From the NCBI GenBank assembly GCA_947259875.1, contig CAMYNX010000011.1, forward strand, positions 1-32,961: a DNA stretch of 32,961 nt. Reading direction: 5' to 3'. Below are positions 7,280 to 16,535 of the stretch, piece after piece. The DNA comes from an uncultured Gammaproteobacteria bacterium (GTDB lineage: Bacteria > Pseudomonadota > Gammaproteobacteria > Arenicellales > JAANXG01). The notes under the pieces are model-generated. The model ran no database searches and was not told where the DNA came from. It saw only the letters and a list, made by a program, of their open reading frames with translations. Numbering within the stretch: position 1 is the stretch's first letter; every line of letters begins with the position of its first letter. The translations under genes were made by a program, and so were the position numbers.

Positions 7280-8197
7280 TCAATCAATCAGGAACCCGAG
7301 GATACGGGCAACGAGGTCCACACCGCCCGGCGCATGGGACGCGGAGTCTGAGCTCCATGTCTGTCGTTGTCGGTCGATGTCGCTCAACAGCTTAGTGACT
7401 TTCTTTTCCCTATCGACGCGCTGTTGTTCCCACTTTTCGGCATTGCTGAGTCCGCCCGCCTTGATCCAGCGCAGGATGGTGTCCAGTTCACCGAGATCGA
7501 GCCAGATTCCGTGGTGCTTGCAGGTATCTACCAGAACTCCGCTGCGGCGGCCATAATTCCGCCGGTGCATGAGTGTGTCGCACTGCGGGCATTTACGGTA
7601 AAAGCGCCCATGGCGATCCTGCGCCTGGGTGCCTCGTCCCCGGTATTTCTCGTGTTCATGGGTGGTGTCGGAGGCGGCGCTGCCGGTGGCGCGTTCTTCG
7701 AGTAGTTCAAACACGGTATTGTCCAGCCACATTCCGCCACAGGCGCCGCACTCCATCACCGACACAATCGTATCGCCCAGCGCACGGCTGAACAGCTGCC
7801 GCTCGGCGCCGCAGGCGGGGCAATCGTATTCGGTAGATTCACCGGCCGAGCCCTGGGGTACGATGGGCGTCGCGCAATAATGACAGAACCGTGCGCGGTC
7901 GCTGATCCTTGCGGTGCATGCGGGACATATGGTGTGCAGGTCGCGTTCATGGAGGGTGAAGTCAGCTCCGCAAAAACTGCACGCCGGTTCCTGGTTGAGG
8001 CGGACTCCTCCACAAGCGGAGCAGCGCACGACTGCGGCGTCGTGACCTCGCCCGGACGGCACCATGACCACTTCGCCGCATTGGCAATGGAACCGGTCTC
8101 CGGGGTGCCGCTGGCTGGCGTCGTACTGGCGTTTACAGTGATCGCAGGCGACAAGGAAGCGAAACGGTGTGCTGGAATCGTGTGCTGGATTGTTCAT
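7280..8197 (-). CDS. Multi-zinc-ribbon protein with zf-TFIIB-type domains
   Basis: A 305-residue cytoplasmic protein packed with CxxC pairs: CDHC, CQC, CSAC, CSFC, CPAC, CHYC, CPAC, CGAC, CPQC. Two copies resemble the zf-TFIIB family pattern, one ending in CGACGGMWLDNTVFELLEE and one CPQC...CKHHGIWLDLGELDTIL. The N-terminal half is a series of shorter zinc ribbons. The C-terminal 60 residues are charged and helical. The ATG at 8197-8195 is chosen over an upstream TTG at 8221. Neither has a clear ribosome binding site. The biochemical role of this family is not known; zinc-stabilised protein or nucleic acid contacts are likely. It is downstream of, and on the same strand as, the PatZ-like gene. 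Confidence 0.8.
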   Translation of the reverse strand: MNNPAHDSSTPFRFLVACDHCKRQYDASQRHPGDRFHCQCGEVVMVPSGRGHDAAVVRCSACGGVRLNQEPACSFCGADFTLHERDLHTICPACTARISDRARFCHYCATPIVPQGSAGESTEYDCPACGAERQLFSRALGDTIVSVMECGACGGMWLDNTVFELLEERATGSAASDTTHEHEKYRGRGTQAQDRHGRFYRKCPQCDTLMHRRNYGRRSGVLVDTCKHHGIWLDLGELDTILRWIKAGGLSNAEKWEQQRVDREKKVTKLLSDIDRQRQTWSSDSASHAPGGVDLVARILGFLID

Positions 8198-8426
8198 TTG
8201 CTGGCTATGAAGTATAGCCAATTCTGACCCGCCAATTTAAGTTGCGGCATTACTGGCGGTTCTTTCAAATCCTATCGGTCACGGGGCGCCGCCAACGTGA
8301 TGATTTCAAAGACCGTGTCTGCAACGGTATTGACCGCGGTCACCGTTCATGCGGTCGGTGGGCAGGCTGGAAGGGTAAATTCGGTGGGGTGAATCAGGTC
8401 ATAGCGTCGGCAAGAGTGCTATTTGA

Positions 8427-11108
8427 TTACAAGAGTTTTTTTGCCACGTTCATTATCAGCGGATCCTCAGCGTTCCTCTCGATGCTAAAGCCCATGGTCT
8501 CGGCCAGTTGCAGCATGCCTTTATTATCATGCAGCACGACTCCTTCCATCGAACGCATGCCTTTTTGCCTGGCGATGTCGATCAAATAATTCAACAGCTG
8601 TGTAGCCAGTCCTTTGCCTTGCCATTCATCGTCCACCACGATGGCGAATTCACAGCTGGTACCGTCGGGATTTTTTATATAGCGGCTGACGCCGATCTCC
8701 TGTTCGTGGCCATTGCTTTTCGTCACCGCAATCAAAGCCATCTCGCGGTCGTAGTCGATTTGGGTGAAGCGTGACAGCATTTGGGGCGTCAACTCTTTGA
8801 GGGCATACATAAAGCGGAAGTGCTTGGCTTGGGCGGATAATTGATTCACGAATTCCTTCTCGATGATCGCGTCCTCCGGCCGGATCGGCCGGATTAGCAC
8901 CTCCGAGCCGTCGGTCAACTGCACACAGCGGCGGAGTTCCTGCGGATAAGGGTGGATTGCCATGTGCGCATACTTTTCTCCAAGCGGGGCCCGGGGCTCC
9001 ACCACCATGCGGGCGTCAACGACTATCGCCCCGGTTTCATCGGCGATCATTGGGTTGATGTCAATTTCTGTGAGCCATGGTAATTCGCACACCATTTCGG
9101 ATACGCGTAACAGCACCGATTCGATGCTATCCATATTCACCGCCGGCAGGTTGCGAAAATCGGCAAGCAAACGGGCGACGCGCCCGCTGTTTATTAACTC
9201 CCGGGCCAGGAAGTGATTGAGGGGGGGTAAGGAAATGGCCTGATCCCCGAGTACCTCTACCATCGTGCCGCCGAGACCAAAACTGATGGCGGGCCCAAAC
9301 GCCGGATCGTGCACCATGCCGATCATCAGCTCTCTTCCATTGGATGATCGAACCATGGGTTCGATTAACACGCCGGTAATGTCGGCATCCGGGCGTTTAG
9401 TGCGAACCGCCTCGACCAAGTCCTGATAAGCGGCCCGCAATTGCCGAGCCCCGGCAATATTCAGACGTACGCCGTTCACGTCTGACTTGTGGGTAATGTC
9501 AGGTGAATCGATTTTTAGTGCGACCGGGAATCCAAGTTCCTCCGCAACGGTCAATGCCTCTTCCGGTGACCGTGCGGCAATGCTCTTGGCAATCGGTATA
9601 CGAAATGCCGCGAGCAATGCCTTGGCCTCGGTACCGCTGAGCAACTGTCGTGATTCTTTGAGGACGTTCTTGATGATCATCGTGGCGCCTTCGATATCCG
9701 GTGTGTCTCCATGGATCACCGGTTCCGGCACCTGCAGCAGGAGTTGCTGATTGCGATGGTGGGCGGCAAGAAACGAAAACGCCTCCACCGCAGCCTCCGG
9801 CGTGCGAAAGGTTGGAATGCCATGGCGATGGAACCACTCGCGGCTCGAAGCCACATCGTCTTCACCCATCCAACATGTGAGCATCGGCTTTTCGCTGTGC
9901 TGATGTACCGCGGTGATCTCCCGCGCCACGGCTTCGGGACTGGTCATCGCTTGTGGCGTGAGGATCACGATGATGGCGTCGGCACGCGGATCTTTGCTGC
10001 ATAGCTCGACGACGTCTCGATAACGCTCGGGAGTGGCGTCGCCGATGATGTCTATCGGATTGGCGTGAGACCAGGTTGGCGGGAGGATGGTATTCAACGC
10101 CGTGAGCGACTCATCCGACAACTCCACCAGTATTAAATCCTTGTCGGTCACATAATCGGCGGCCATGACACCGGGGCCGCCCCCGTTGGTGACAATCAAT
10201 GCACGATCTCCGTGCGCTCGCAGACCACTGGAGAGAATGGTTGCCGCGGCGAACAGATTACTGAAGTGAAGCACGCGTACGACACCAGCACGCCGCAACG
10301 CGGCATCGAACACGTCATCGCCGCCGACCAATGCCGCGGTATGAGAGACTGCGGCCTTGAGTCCCTGTTCATGGCGGCCGGACTTCATGACTACGATGGG
10401 TTTGGCCCGTGCCGCCGCGCGCAATGCACTCATAAAGCGCCGCGCATTTCGAATGCCCTCGATATATAGCAAAATGCCTTCGGTCAACGGGTCGACAACC
10501 AAAAAATCGAGAATCTCGCCAAAGCTGAGATCAGCACCGATACCGGTAGAAATGACATAGGAAAATCCAACGTTGTTGGATTCGGCCCAATCCAGAACTG
10601 CCGTGCACAGGGCGCCAGATTGCGACACCAGGGCGAGTTTCCCGGGCCGTGCATTATTGGCGCTGAATGTGGCGTTGAGGCCGACGTGCGGGCTGATGAT
10701 GCCCAAACAGTTTGGCCCTAGTATGCGTACGCCGTGGCGATTCGCTATGGTCAAAACCTGCCGCTCTAGATTAGCTCCTGAATCACCGGCTTCGCGAAAA
10801 CCTGCCGAGAGCACCACCGCCGCCTTGACCCCGTGTTTACCACAATCGTCGACAATCTCAACGACCGTGTGGGCGGGTGTTGCGATCACAGCGAGATCTA
10901 TGTGCTCATTAATCTGCTCCAACCGAGCGTAGGCCTTGGTGCCCTGTACCTGTTTGTGTTTGGGATTCAGCGCATAGAGCTTGCCGCGGAATCCGCTTTG
11001 TTTGAGGTTTTTGAACAACACCGCGCCCACTGAATTCGGAGTATCGCTGGCGCCGAATACGGCAACCGATTTTGGGTTAAACAGCGGTGTCAGGTAATGG
11101 TTGTTCAT
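8427..11108 (-). CDS. PatZ-like protein: ADP-forming acyl-CoA synthetase fused to GNAT acetyltransferase
   Basis: An 893-residue fusion, close to E. coli PatZ (886). Order: CoA-binding Rossmann domain (about 9-140), succinyl-CoA ligase-like domains (about 155-460), ATP-grasp (about 490-710) and a C-terminal GNAT domain (about 735-890). The GNAT acetyl-CoA loop is QGKGLATQLL (830-839), and Glu820 matches the PatZ catalytic glutamate. Unlike E. coli PatZ, the phosphohistidine motif of acyl-CoA synthetases is present (SHTAALVG, His256), so the synthetase half may be active. PatZ proteins acetylate lysines, notably acetyl-CoA synthetase, when acetyl-CoA is high. The ATG at 11108 (MNNHYLTPLFNP) is preferred to the TTG at 11153. 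An FNR-like box lies upstream at 11180. Confidence 0.92.
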   Translation of the reverse strand: MNNHYLTPLFNPKSVAVFGASDTPNSVGAVLFKNLKQSGFRGKLYALNPKHKQVQGTKAYARLEQINEHIDLAVIATPAHTVVEIVDDCGKHGVKAAVVLSAGFREAGDSGANLERQVLTIANRHGVRILGPNCLGIISPHVGLNATFSANNARPGKLALVSQSGALCTAVLDWAESNNVGFSYVISTGIGADLSFGEILDFLVVDPLTEGILLYIEGIRNARRFMSALRAAARAKPIVVMKSGRHEQGLKAAVSHTAALVGGDDVFDAALRRAGVVRVLHFSNLFAAATILSSGLRAHGDRALIVTNGGGPGVMAADYVTDKDLILVELSDESLTALNTILPPTWSHANPIDIIGDATPERYRDVVELCSKDPRADAIIVILTPQAMTSPEAVAREITAVHQHSEKPMLTCWMGEDDVASSREWFHRHGIPTFRTPEAAVEAFSFLAAHHRNQQLLLQVPEPVIHGDTPDIEGATMIIKNVLKESRQLLSGTEAKALLAAFRIPIAKSIAARSPEEALTVAEELGFPVALKIDSPDITHKSDVNGVRLNIAGARQLRAAYQDLVEAVRTKRPDADITGVLIEPMVRSSNGRELMIGMVHDPAFGPAISFGLGGTMVEVLGDQAISLPPLNHFLARELINSGRVARLLADFRNLPAVNMDSIESVLLRVSEMVCELPWLTEIDINPMIADETGAIVVDARMVVEPRAPLGEKYAHMAIHPYPQELRRCVQLTDGSEVLIRPIRPEDAIIEKEFVNQLSAQAKHFRFMYALKELTPQMLSRFTQIDYDREMALIAVTKSNGHEQEIGVSRYIKNPDGTSCEFAIVVDDEWQGKGLATQLLNYLIDIARQKGMRSMEGVVLHDNKGMLQLAETMGFSIERNAEDPLIMNVAKKLL

Positions 11109-11179
11109 TACTGATGGGGTAACGCGATTTGATGTGTGGTTGTCGGTGCTCAATTAATTCTCGGTTTGATCAAAGGCGA

Positions 11180-11193
11180 TTGACTCCTGTCAA
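11180..11193. promoter_or_regulatory. FNR-like box between the PatZ-like gene and the haem-motif lipoprotein
   Basis: TTGACTCCTGTCAA is a perfect inverted repeat differing from the FNR consensus only at the innermost base of each half. For the plus-strand lipoprotein, a TACAGT -10-like hexamer at 11216-11221 puts the box near -41.5. It lies 71 bases upstream of the minus-strand PatZ-like gene, so it could serve both directions. Confidence 0.6.
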
Positions 11194-11257
11194 TGTTTTT
11201 CCGCCTGTTGGCGTGTACAGTTCGGATATTCCCATATGGATGCTGGAGACAACGTCG

Positions 11258-11683
11258 ATGAAAAAATCCAGTTTGTTGCTAGTTGGCATCATCTTGGGCA
11301 TTGCGGTTGTGACCAGTTGTGCATACGTCCGCAAGGTAACCTATCCACCCCATTTCGTATACCTGGAGGATAGGCAAGTCGTCAGCGCCATGGCTGATCT
11401 CAATGTCGACATGTGGCGTATCGATGACATTATCGCAAATTCCGAAACCATCCTGCCCTATCAGCGGGAGGAGATGATTCAACTCCTTGCGCATATGGAA
11501 GATGTTGCCGACAGGCTCGGCGCCGGAACCACGACCACTAATCATCTTCTCATTGACAAAAATATCGATCTATTCAAGGACGATGTCCGCAACGCACGCA
11601 AGTATGTGCAAGGCGAACCCCCCAACTATTATTTAGCCGGCCGTTTGTCCGGTAGCTGTATGGCCTGTCATCGGCGGCGTTGA
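11258..11683 (+). CDS. Lipoprotein with C-terminal c-type haem motif (cytochrome c'-like)
   Basis: A 141-residue protein with a lipoprotein signal (VVTSC, lipid cysteine at residue 21) and a haem c motif CMACH at residues 134-138, three residues from the end. A single CXXCH at the extreme C-terminus after a helical body is the arrangement of class II cytochromes c such as cytochrome c'. The middle (about 40-120) is predicted helical. GGAG at 11245-11248 lies nine bases before the ATG at 11258. An in-frame ATG at 11240 is possible but less well placed. It would need the Ccm system encoded at the start of this window. A redox or gas-binding role is plausible but not shown. Confidence 0.75.
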   Translation: MKKSSLLLVGIILGIAVVTSCAYVRKVTYPPHFVYLEDRQVVSAMADLNVDMWRIDDIIANSETILPYQREEMIQLLAHMEDVADRLGAGTTTTNHLLIDKNIDLFKDDVRNARKYVQGEPPNYYLAGRLSGSCMACHRRR

Positions 11684-11695
11684 CCTGCTGGCCGT

Positions 11696-13525
11696 TTACT
11701 TCTGAAACACGTAGCGGCCCGGCGCGTCCTCCAGTGGCGGGCAGCCACGGTCCGGCGCGCCTAATTTAGGCGCCGCAACCCTTCCCGTCGAGTGCTGTTC
11801 CAGCCAATTTACCCACGCTGGCCACCATGATCCCTCCTGTGTCGGGGTGCTGACCTGCCACGTGTCGGGGTCGATATACCGGTCGGCTTCCTTGCGTGTG
11901 GTGATTTGAAAAGCGCGTCTGGGGTGACCGGGTTCGCTGACGATCCCGGCGTTATGTCCGCCGCTGGTGAGTGTAAAGGTGACATCGGTGTCTGCCAGTA
12001 AATGGAGCTTGTAGACCGATCGCCACGGCGCGACATGATCTTTGGTTGTCGCCACCGAGAAAATGGGTGCGCGGATGTCGGTGATCGATATCGGTCTTCC
12101 GTCCACCTGGTAGCGGCCGGCAGCGAGATCATTGTTGAGAAACAACCACCGCAGATACTCGGAATGCATGCGATAGGGGAGGCGAGTCGTGTCCGCATTC
12201 CATGCCATCAGATCGTTCATCGGTTTGCGCCTACCCATGAGATAATCATGAACGACTCGCGACCAGATCAGATCGTTGGAGCGCAGGAGTTGAAAAGTCC
12301 CGGCCATCTGTTTGGCGTCCAGATATCCCTGTTCCCACATGATGTCTTCAAGGAAAGCGATTTGCGCATCATCGATGAACAATGTGAGTTCACCCGCTTC
12401 AGTAAAATCGGTCTGGGCTGCTAAATGGGTGATGGTTGCAAGCCGTTCATCGCCATCTCTTGCCATGGCGGCTGCAGCGATAGTCAACAAGGTCCCGCCC
12501 AGACAGTAACCTACGCTGTGTACCTGGGTGTCAGGAATCACTTTGGAGATGGCCTCCAGTGCCGCCATCACCCCGCGCCGGCGATAATCCGACATGCCCA
12601 AATCGCGATCGTTCTCATTGGGGTTTTTCCAGGAGATCATGAACACGCTAAAACCCTGGTCGACGAGATACTTGACCAGCGAGTTATTGGCTGAGAGGTC
12701 CAGAATGTAATACTTCATGATCCATGCGGGCACTATGAGAATGGGCTGTTTGTGTACTTGCTTTGTCGTGGGGCTGTATTGGATCAATTCGATTAGACGG
12801 TTGCGGAAAACGACCTTCCCGGGTGTGACAGCAACATTCTCGCCGACCCGGAATCGTTCCGCGCCGATCGGGGGCTTCTCTCCGGTCACCCTCTCCCAGT
12901 CCTCGACAAAATTGTTCCAACCGCGAATCAGGTTTTGACCACGCTCCTCGACGGTCGTCTGTGTTACCTCGGGATTGGTCCACAGGTAATTGGAGGGTGA
13001 AAAAAAATCCAACCATTGCCGGGCGCCGAACGCAACCGCCTCTTCATGATGCCGAGATACGCCGCTGACTTCGGTGGTCGCGTTGTGCCACCACTGTTGC
13101 GTCAACAAAAACGACTGATACAGAATGTTGTACGGCCAATGTTGCCACGCGGGATGCACAAACCTTTTGTCTTGAGGCAACGGCTCTATACACGGTGCGG
13201 TATCGCCGCGGGCACACCGCGCGGCGAATAAGCCGAGCCGGGTTGCCTTACGCGCTGCCTTCATCATCAGCTCGCTTTGTTTGCCGGGTGAAGACAGCAG
13301 ATGCGAAACCCAGTCGAAATACGCCTGCATCAGCGAGACCGGCGATAGCCCGATCGTCAGGCGCGCCAACCAGGCATGAAACAGACGATCATAGATATGG
13401 CGGGAGCGGACGAAATCTTGAAACACGGCCTCCGCTTCGGCGGGAACACGGATGCGGTCAGCAGTTTCGGTCACCGGGCGGTCTCGTTGCCCGTTATCGG
13501 AAGCGATCGGAACCGGCTCTGTCAT
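11696..13525 (-). CDS. phaC: Polyhydroxyalkanoate synthase, class I type
   Basis: A 609-residue PHA synthase that polymerises hydroxyacyl-CoA on storage granules. The lipase-like box is GYCLGG with catalytic Cys341. Asp496 (TTKDHVAP) and His524 (GGHNAG) complete the triad. The N-terminal PhaC_N region (about 60-240) precedes an alpha/beta hydrolase core. The length and single-subunit form fit class I. The ATG at 13525 is preceded by GGAG with eight bases of spacing. No phaA, phaB, phasin or phaR lies next to it, so precursor supply comes from elsewhere. It is convergent with the haem-motif lipoprotein (stop codons 12 bases apart) and divergent from the host-attachment gene. Confidence 0.95.
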   Translation of the reverse strand: MTEPVPIASDNGQRDRPVTETADRIRVPAEAEAVFQDFVRSRHIYDRLFHAWLARLTIGLSPVSLMQAYFDWVSHLLSSPGKQSELMMKAARKATRLGLFAARCARGDTAPCIEPLPQDKRFVHPAWQHWPYNILYQSFLLTQQWWHNATTEVSGVSRHHEEAVAFGARQWLDFFSPSNYLWTNPEVTQTTVEERGQNLIRGWNNFVEDWERVTGEKPPIGAERFRVGENVAVTPGKVVFRNRLIELIQYSPTTKQVHKQPILIVPAWIMKYYILDLSANNSLVKYLVDQGFSVFMISWKNPNENDRDLGMSDYRRRGVMAALEAISKVIPDTQVHSVGYCLGGTLLTIAAAAMARDGDERLATITHLAAQTDFTEAGELTLFIDDAQIAFLEDIMWEQGYLDAKQMAGTFQLLRSNDLIWSRVVHDYLMGRRKPMNDLMAWNADTTRLPYRMHSEYLRWLFLNNDLAAGRYQVDGRPISITDIRAPIFSVATTKDHVAPWRSVYKLHLLADTDVTFTLTSGGHNAGIVSEPGHPRRAFQITTRKEADRYIDPDTWQVSTPTQEGSWWPAWVNWLEQHSTGRVAAPKLGAPDRGCPPLEDAPGRYVFQK

Positions 13526-13854
13526 GAAGCATTCTCCAGCTGTGCTGCTGTTTGCATAGTCATTATCCGCGCGTTGGTGCGCGGGTCTATGATCAGCGTC
13601 AAATTATTGTGCATTGCAACATAATCTGCAAGCGGGGCGAAGGTCACATTGGTTGCTCGTGCGCGGCATCCAGCCGCCGATACTGCGCTTGTCCCCGCCT
13701 TGTCCCGGCGCAGCAAGGGAACAGCAGGGGAACTACGCGCAGCACAAGTCCCGTTCGCCATGATTCGCGATCCTTGGCGCCAATATGCGGCTTAGCGGCG
13801 GGTACGACCGCGGGTGATGCCCCCAGGCTCGGTAGGGATAATCTCGCTCCCGTT
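13526..13854. other. Gene-free spacer with a GC hairpin
   Basis: The spacer between phaC and the divergent host-attachment gene holds no supported gene. A minus-strand frame ending inside the phaC start has no family resemblance. An inverted repeat CCGCGC / GCGCGG with a six- to seven-base loop lies near 13567-13586, without a T run, in the phaC leader. The last part of the spacer contains the FNR-like box given separately. Confidence 0.5.
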
Positions 13855-13868
13855 TTGACATCGATCAA
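13855..13868. promoter_or_regulatory. FNR-like box upstream of the host-attachment gene
   Basis: TTGACATCGATCAA has one perfect half-site and one with a single substitution. Its centre is about 57 bases before the ATG at 13919. A weak -10-like TACTGT at 13891-13896 would place it near -41.5. Confidence 0.6.
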
Positions 13869-13918
13869 GGCGCCGCTACCTGCGGATATTTACTGTGGTG
13901 TCAACAGGAGAGCGCGCT

Positions 13919-14371
13919 ATGACAACGTGGTTATTGGTTGCCGACAGTGTACGGGGAAGGGTGTTCCAAGCCGATTCGCCGACCGGACCGATTACTGAGA
14001 TTATCACTCTGGCTCACCCGGAAGGCCGCCTGCACGAACAGGCGCTGACGAGTGATCTTCCCGGTCGCACCTTCGACCGGGGCGGGCAGGGGCGCCATGT
14101 TATGGAAGATCGGATCAGCGCAAAGGAGCAGGACAACATCAGATTCGCGATGCGCATTGCTGATTATCTGGAATCTATGCGTGCGGAACGAAAGTTCGCG
14201 CGACTTATCATTGTTGCACCGCCGCATTTTCTCGGGATCTTGTCCGACAAGCTGAGCGATGCCACGCAGAAACTGGTCAGTATGCGGGTCGACAAGAATC
14301 TGGCGCAAAGAACGGCCAAGGAGATTCGTAATCATCTGCCCGAGCAACTATGGGGCACGCCGCCCGGTTGA
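13919..14371 (+). CDS. Host attachment family protein
   Basis: A 150-residue protein of the Host_attach family. Features are the start MTTWLLVADSVRGRVFQ, a central Asp/Arg-rich loop (FDRGGQGRH), and the helix-strand segment FARLIIVAPPHFLGILSD. AGGAG at 13906-13910 precedes the ATG with eight bases of spacing; an upstream in-frame start at 13895 is less convincing. The family name comes from an Agrobacterium-plant attachment report, but members are widespread in bacteria that do not attach to plants and resemble eRF1/archaeal-type folds. The real function is uncertain. An FNR-like box upstream suggests induction at low oxygen. Confidence 0.82.
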   Translation: MTTWLLVADSVRGRVFQADSPTGPITEIITLAHPEGRLHEQALTSDLPGRTFDRGGQGRHVMEDRISAKEQDNIRFAMRIADYLESMRAERKFARLIIVAPPHFLGILSDKLSDATQKLVSMRVDKNLAQRTAKEIRNHLPEQLWGTPPG

Positions 14372-14501
14372 GACCAGGAGTACAGATTTTATAATAGAGA
14401 AATTGCCTGCACGGCTGTCGGTACAATATTCCAAGCTCGCCTTCCTGGAGAGCGGACGTCACTGCAACAACGCCGGATCGATGACCATCGGCGATAGTTC
14501 A

Positions 14502-15750
14502 TCAACCACTCAATACCAGGGCTGAGAAGGCAAGAATCACGCAGGTGACAAAACCGATAATGGGAATCCAGCGAGGAACCGTCTTCACGCCAGGTTGCGA
14601 AGGTATGCGGCGTTTGATGCGCAACAGCGCCAGATTGATCAAGCAAAAAACGACCAGTAGCAGCAAACTGGTCACCGAAGCCAGGGTGAGCAGCGGCATA
14701 TAAAGGGCCAAACCTATCACCGCGGCAACTGTTATTGCCGTTGCCGCGATGGGCGTTTGCGTAACCGGGTGGACCGCTCCCAGGAATGCCGGCAACCAAC
14801 CCTTGCGGCTCATACCATAAAGCACGCGAGCGCTCATTATGATTTGCACCAGCGCCCCATTGACAACCGCCAGTAGCCCAATTGCGCTGATAAACAGCGG
14901 CGAATGACCGGATGTTGTGGTGACGATGAGTGCCAACGGGGCTCTGCTTGCCGCGAGTACGTCGGGAGAGACCACGGAGATGGCGGTAAATGCGATGGCA
15001 AGATACAACACCATGGCGATGAGTAGTGACAAGATCAAAGCCAGAGGGATTGTGCGTTGGGGCCGCTTGACCTCTTCGGCAACATTGACGATATCTTCAA
15101 ATCCAACGAAGGCGTAAAAGGCGATAAACGCGCCAAGCATTATGCCCGCTGAGGTGTCCGTGCTCCAATGCGACGCGAACCGAGACAACTCGAGTTCTTT
15201 CAGATCACCGCGGCCCAACCAGATCACCACCAACAAACCACCGATCTCCAAAATGGTAATCAAACTTGCCAACAGCACGGACTGGTTAATGCCCCACGTC
15301 GCAACCGCCCCGAGTAAAAGTACGAGTCCCGCTATCACCACCCACTCAGGCCAAGAGAGGAATACCTCGAAGTAACCGACAAATCCCCGCGTAAGCACGG
15401 CGGCGGATACGATGCCCACCATTGCGATGAGCAGACCAACTGCCAAATGTGAGCCAACGAAACCCAAATGCCTCATGGATATAGACCGCTTCGCCGGCGC
15501 TCAGTGGCAATCGTGAGGACAGCTCGGCGTAGCTCAGCGCGGTGAATCCGGCGACCGCAGATGCGACTAAAAACGAGATCGGCGCATAGTAGCCGGCGAG
15601 ACCCGCGACCTCACCGAGCAGCACATAGACTCCAGCGCCGATGATGTTTCCAAGGCCGTAAAACAGCAACAATGGCAGCGACAAGCTGCGTTTCAAGGCT
15701 GTGGTGTGTATTTTTTGGGGCGACGACATGACCAAAGTCATAGGCAACAT
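14502..15750 (-). pseudogene. APC-family amino acid permease, broken by a frameshift
   Basis: Two overlapping frames together make one full-length permease of about 420 residues. The first (from the ATG at 15750) has the first helices, including the GNIIGAGVYV motif and SYAELSSRLPLSAGEAVYIHEAFG. The second resumes with VGLLIAMVGIVSAA and continues through the remaining helices to PRWIPIIGFV and the stop at 14502. The switch lies near 15440-15465, and the frame offset is one extra base (or two missing). APC transporters carry amino acids or polyamines across the inner membrane. As written the gene cannot make an intact protein. A sequencing error is possible, because both halves look well conserved and there are no other lesions. 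Confidence 0.85.
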
Positions 15751-15785
15751 TTGCTACTATTGGTAACCTTAGACATTAACTCTGA

Positions 15786-15799
15786 TTGATCGAAGTCAA
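15786..15799. promoter_or_regulatory. FNR-like box upstream of the Yip1-cco block
   Basis: TTGATCGAAGTCAA has one perfect half-site and one substitution. An AAGAAT hexamer at 15822-15827 would put it near -41.5 for rightward transcription into the Yip1-family gene and the cbb3 oxidase genes, which are FNR/ANR-controlled in many proteobacteria. The divergent permease starts 36 bases away. Confidence 0.65.
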
Positions 15800-15897
15800 G
15801 GACGATTGCATGTCGGTACCGAAGAATAACCAGTTCACGATCCGCCCCACTAGCGATGGTGCGGAAGAATATCTAACACCAGGTAAGATCAAACATC

Positions 15898-16497
15898 ATG
15901 CTACAACATGTCATGGGCCTGTTGACCCAACCAAAGCAAGAATGGGAAAAGATTCACGATGAAAACGAGTCCGTCGGTGAGTGCTACATGCGCCATGTCC
16001 TGCCGTTGGCGGCCTTGTCTCCGGTGGCGGGAATTTTCGGAACTACGCTGATTGGTTGGCAGATCGCCACTAGCGTCCCGGTAACATTGACCGCGGGCAG
16101 CGCGATACAGATCGGCATTGTCTATTACCTCGCGATATTGTTTTCGGTGTTCATGATTGGCGTACTGATTCGTTGGATGGGGGAGACCTACGGGGCGGAG
16201 CAATCTTTGTCGCGTTGTGTGGCCCTTGCCGCGTACACGGCAACGCCCCTGTTTTTGGTCGGCGTGATGCAGTTTTATCCCGTTTTGTGGGTGAATTTTA
16301 TCGTCGGATTACCGGCCCTCGCGTATACCGTATATCTGCTCTACACCGGTGTGCCAATTATGATGGAAATTCCCCCGGAACGCGGCTTTCTATTTGCCAG
16401 CGCCGTTCTTGCGGTCGGCTTGGTGACCTTGGTTGGCCTGCTGGTGAGTTCCGTGATGATGTGGAGCTTCGGTATTGGGCCCTCCTTTGCGGTGTAA
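15898..16497 (+). CDS. Yip1-family membrane protein
   Basis: A 199-residue protein with about five membrane helices after a short cytoplasmic N-terminus ([19 protein letters not shown]). This beginning, with a QPKxEWEKI segment followed by hydrophobic spans, is typical of bacterial Yip1-domain proteins. Their function is unknown. The gene stops 38 bases before ccoN on the same strand and may be the first gene of the oxidase transcript. The ribosome binding site is weak. It does not resemble a known cbb3 assembly factor, so a role in oxidase biogenesis is only suggested by position. Confidence 0.8.
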   Translation: MLQHVMGLLTQPKQEWEKIHDENESVGECYMRHVLPLAALSPVAGIFGTTLIGWQIATSVPVTLTAGSAIQIGIVYYLAILFSVFMIGVLIRWMGETYGAEQSLSRCVALAAYTATPLFLVGVMQFYPVLWVNFIVGLPALAYTVYLLYTGVPIMMEIPPERGFLFASAVLAVGLVTLVGLLVSSVMMWSFGIGPSFAV

Positions 16498-16535
16498 GCG
16501 CGCCGGTTTGGATTCTTGGGAGTGTGGAGAGACTG

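Noticed and set aside
11165-11174. TTTGATCAAA palindrome near the PatZ-like start
   Set aside because: The half-sites have no four-base spacer, so it does not fit an FNR box.
13522-13761. Minus-strand 79-codon frame overlapping the phaC start
   Set aside because: No family resemblance; most likely the phaC leader read by chance.
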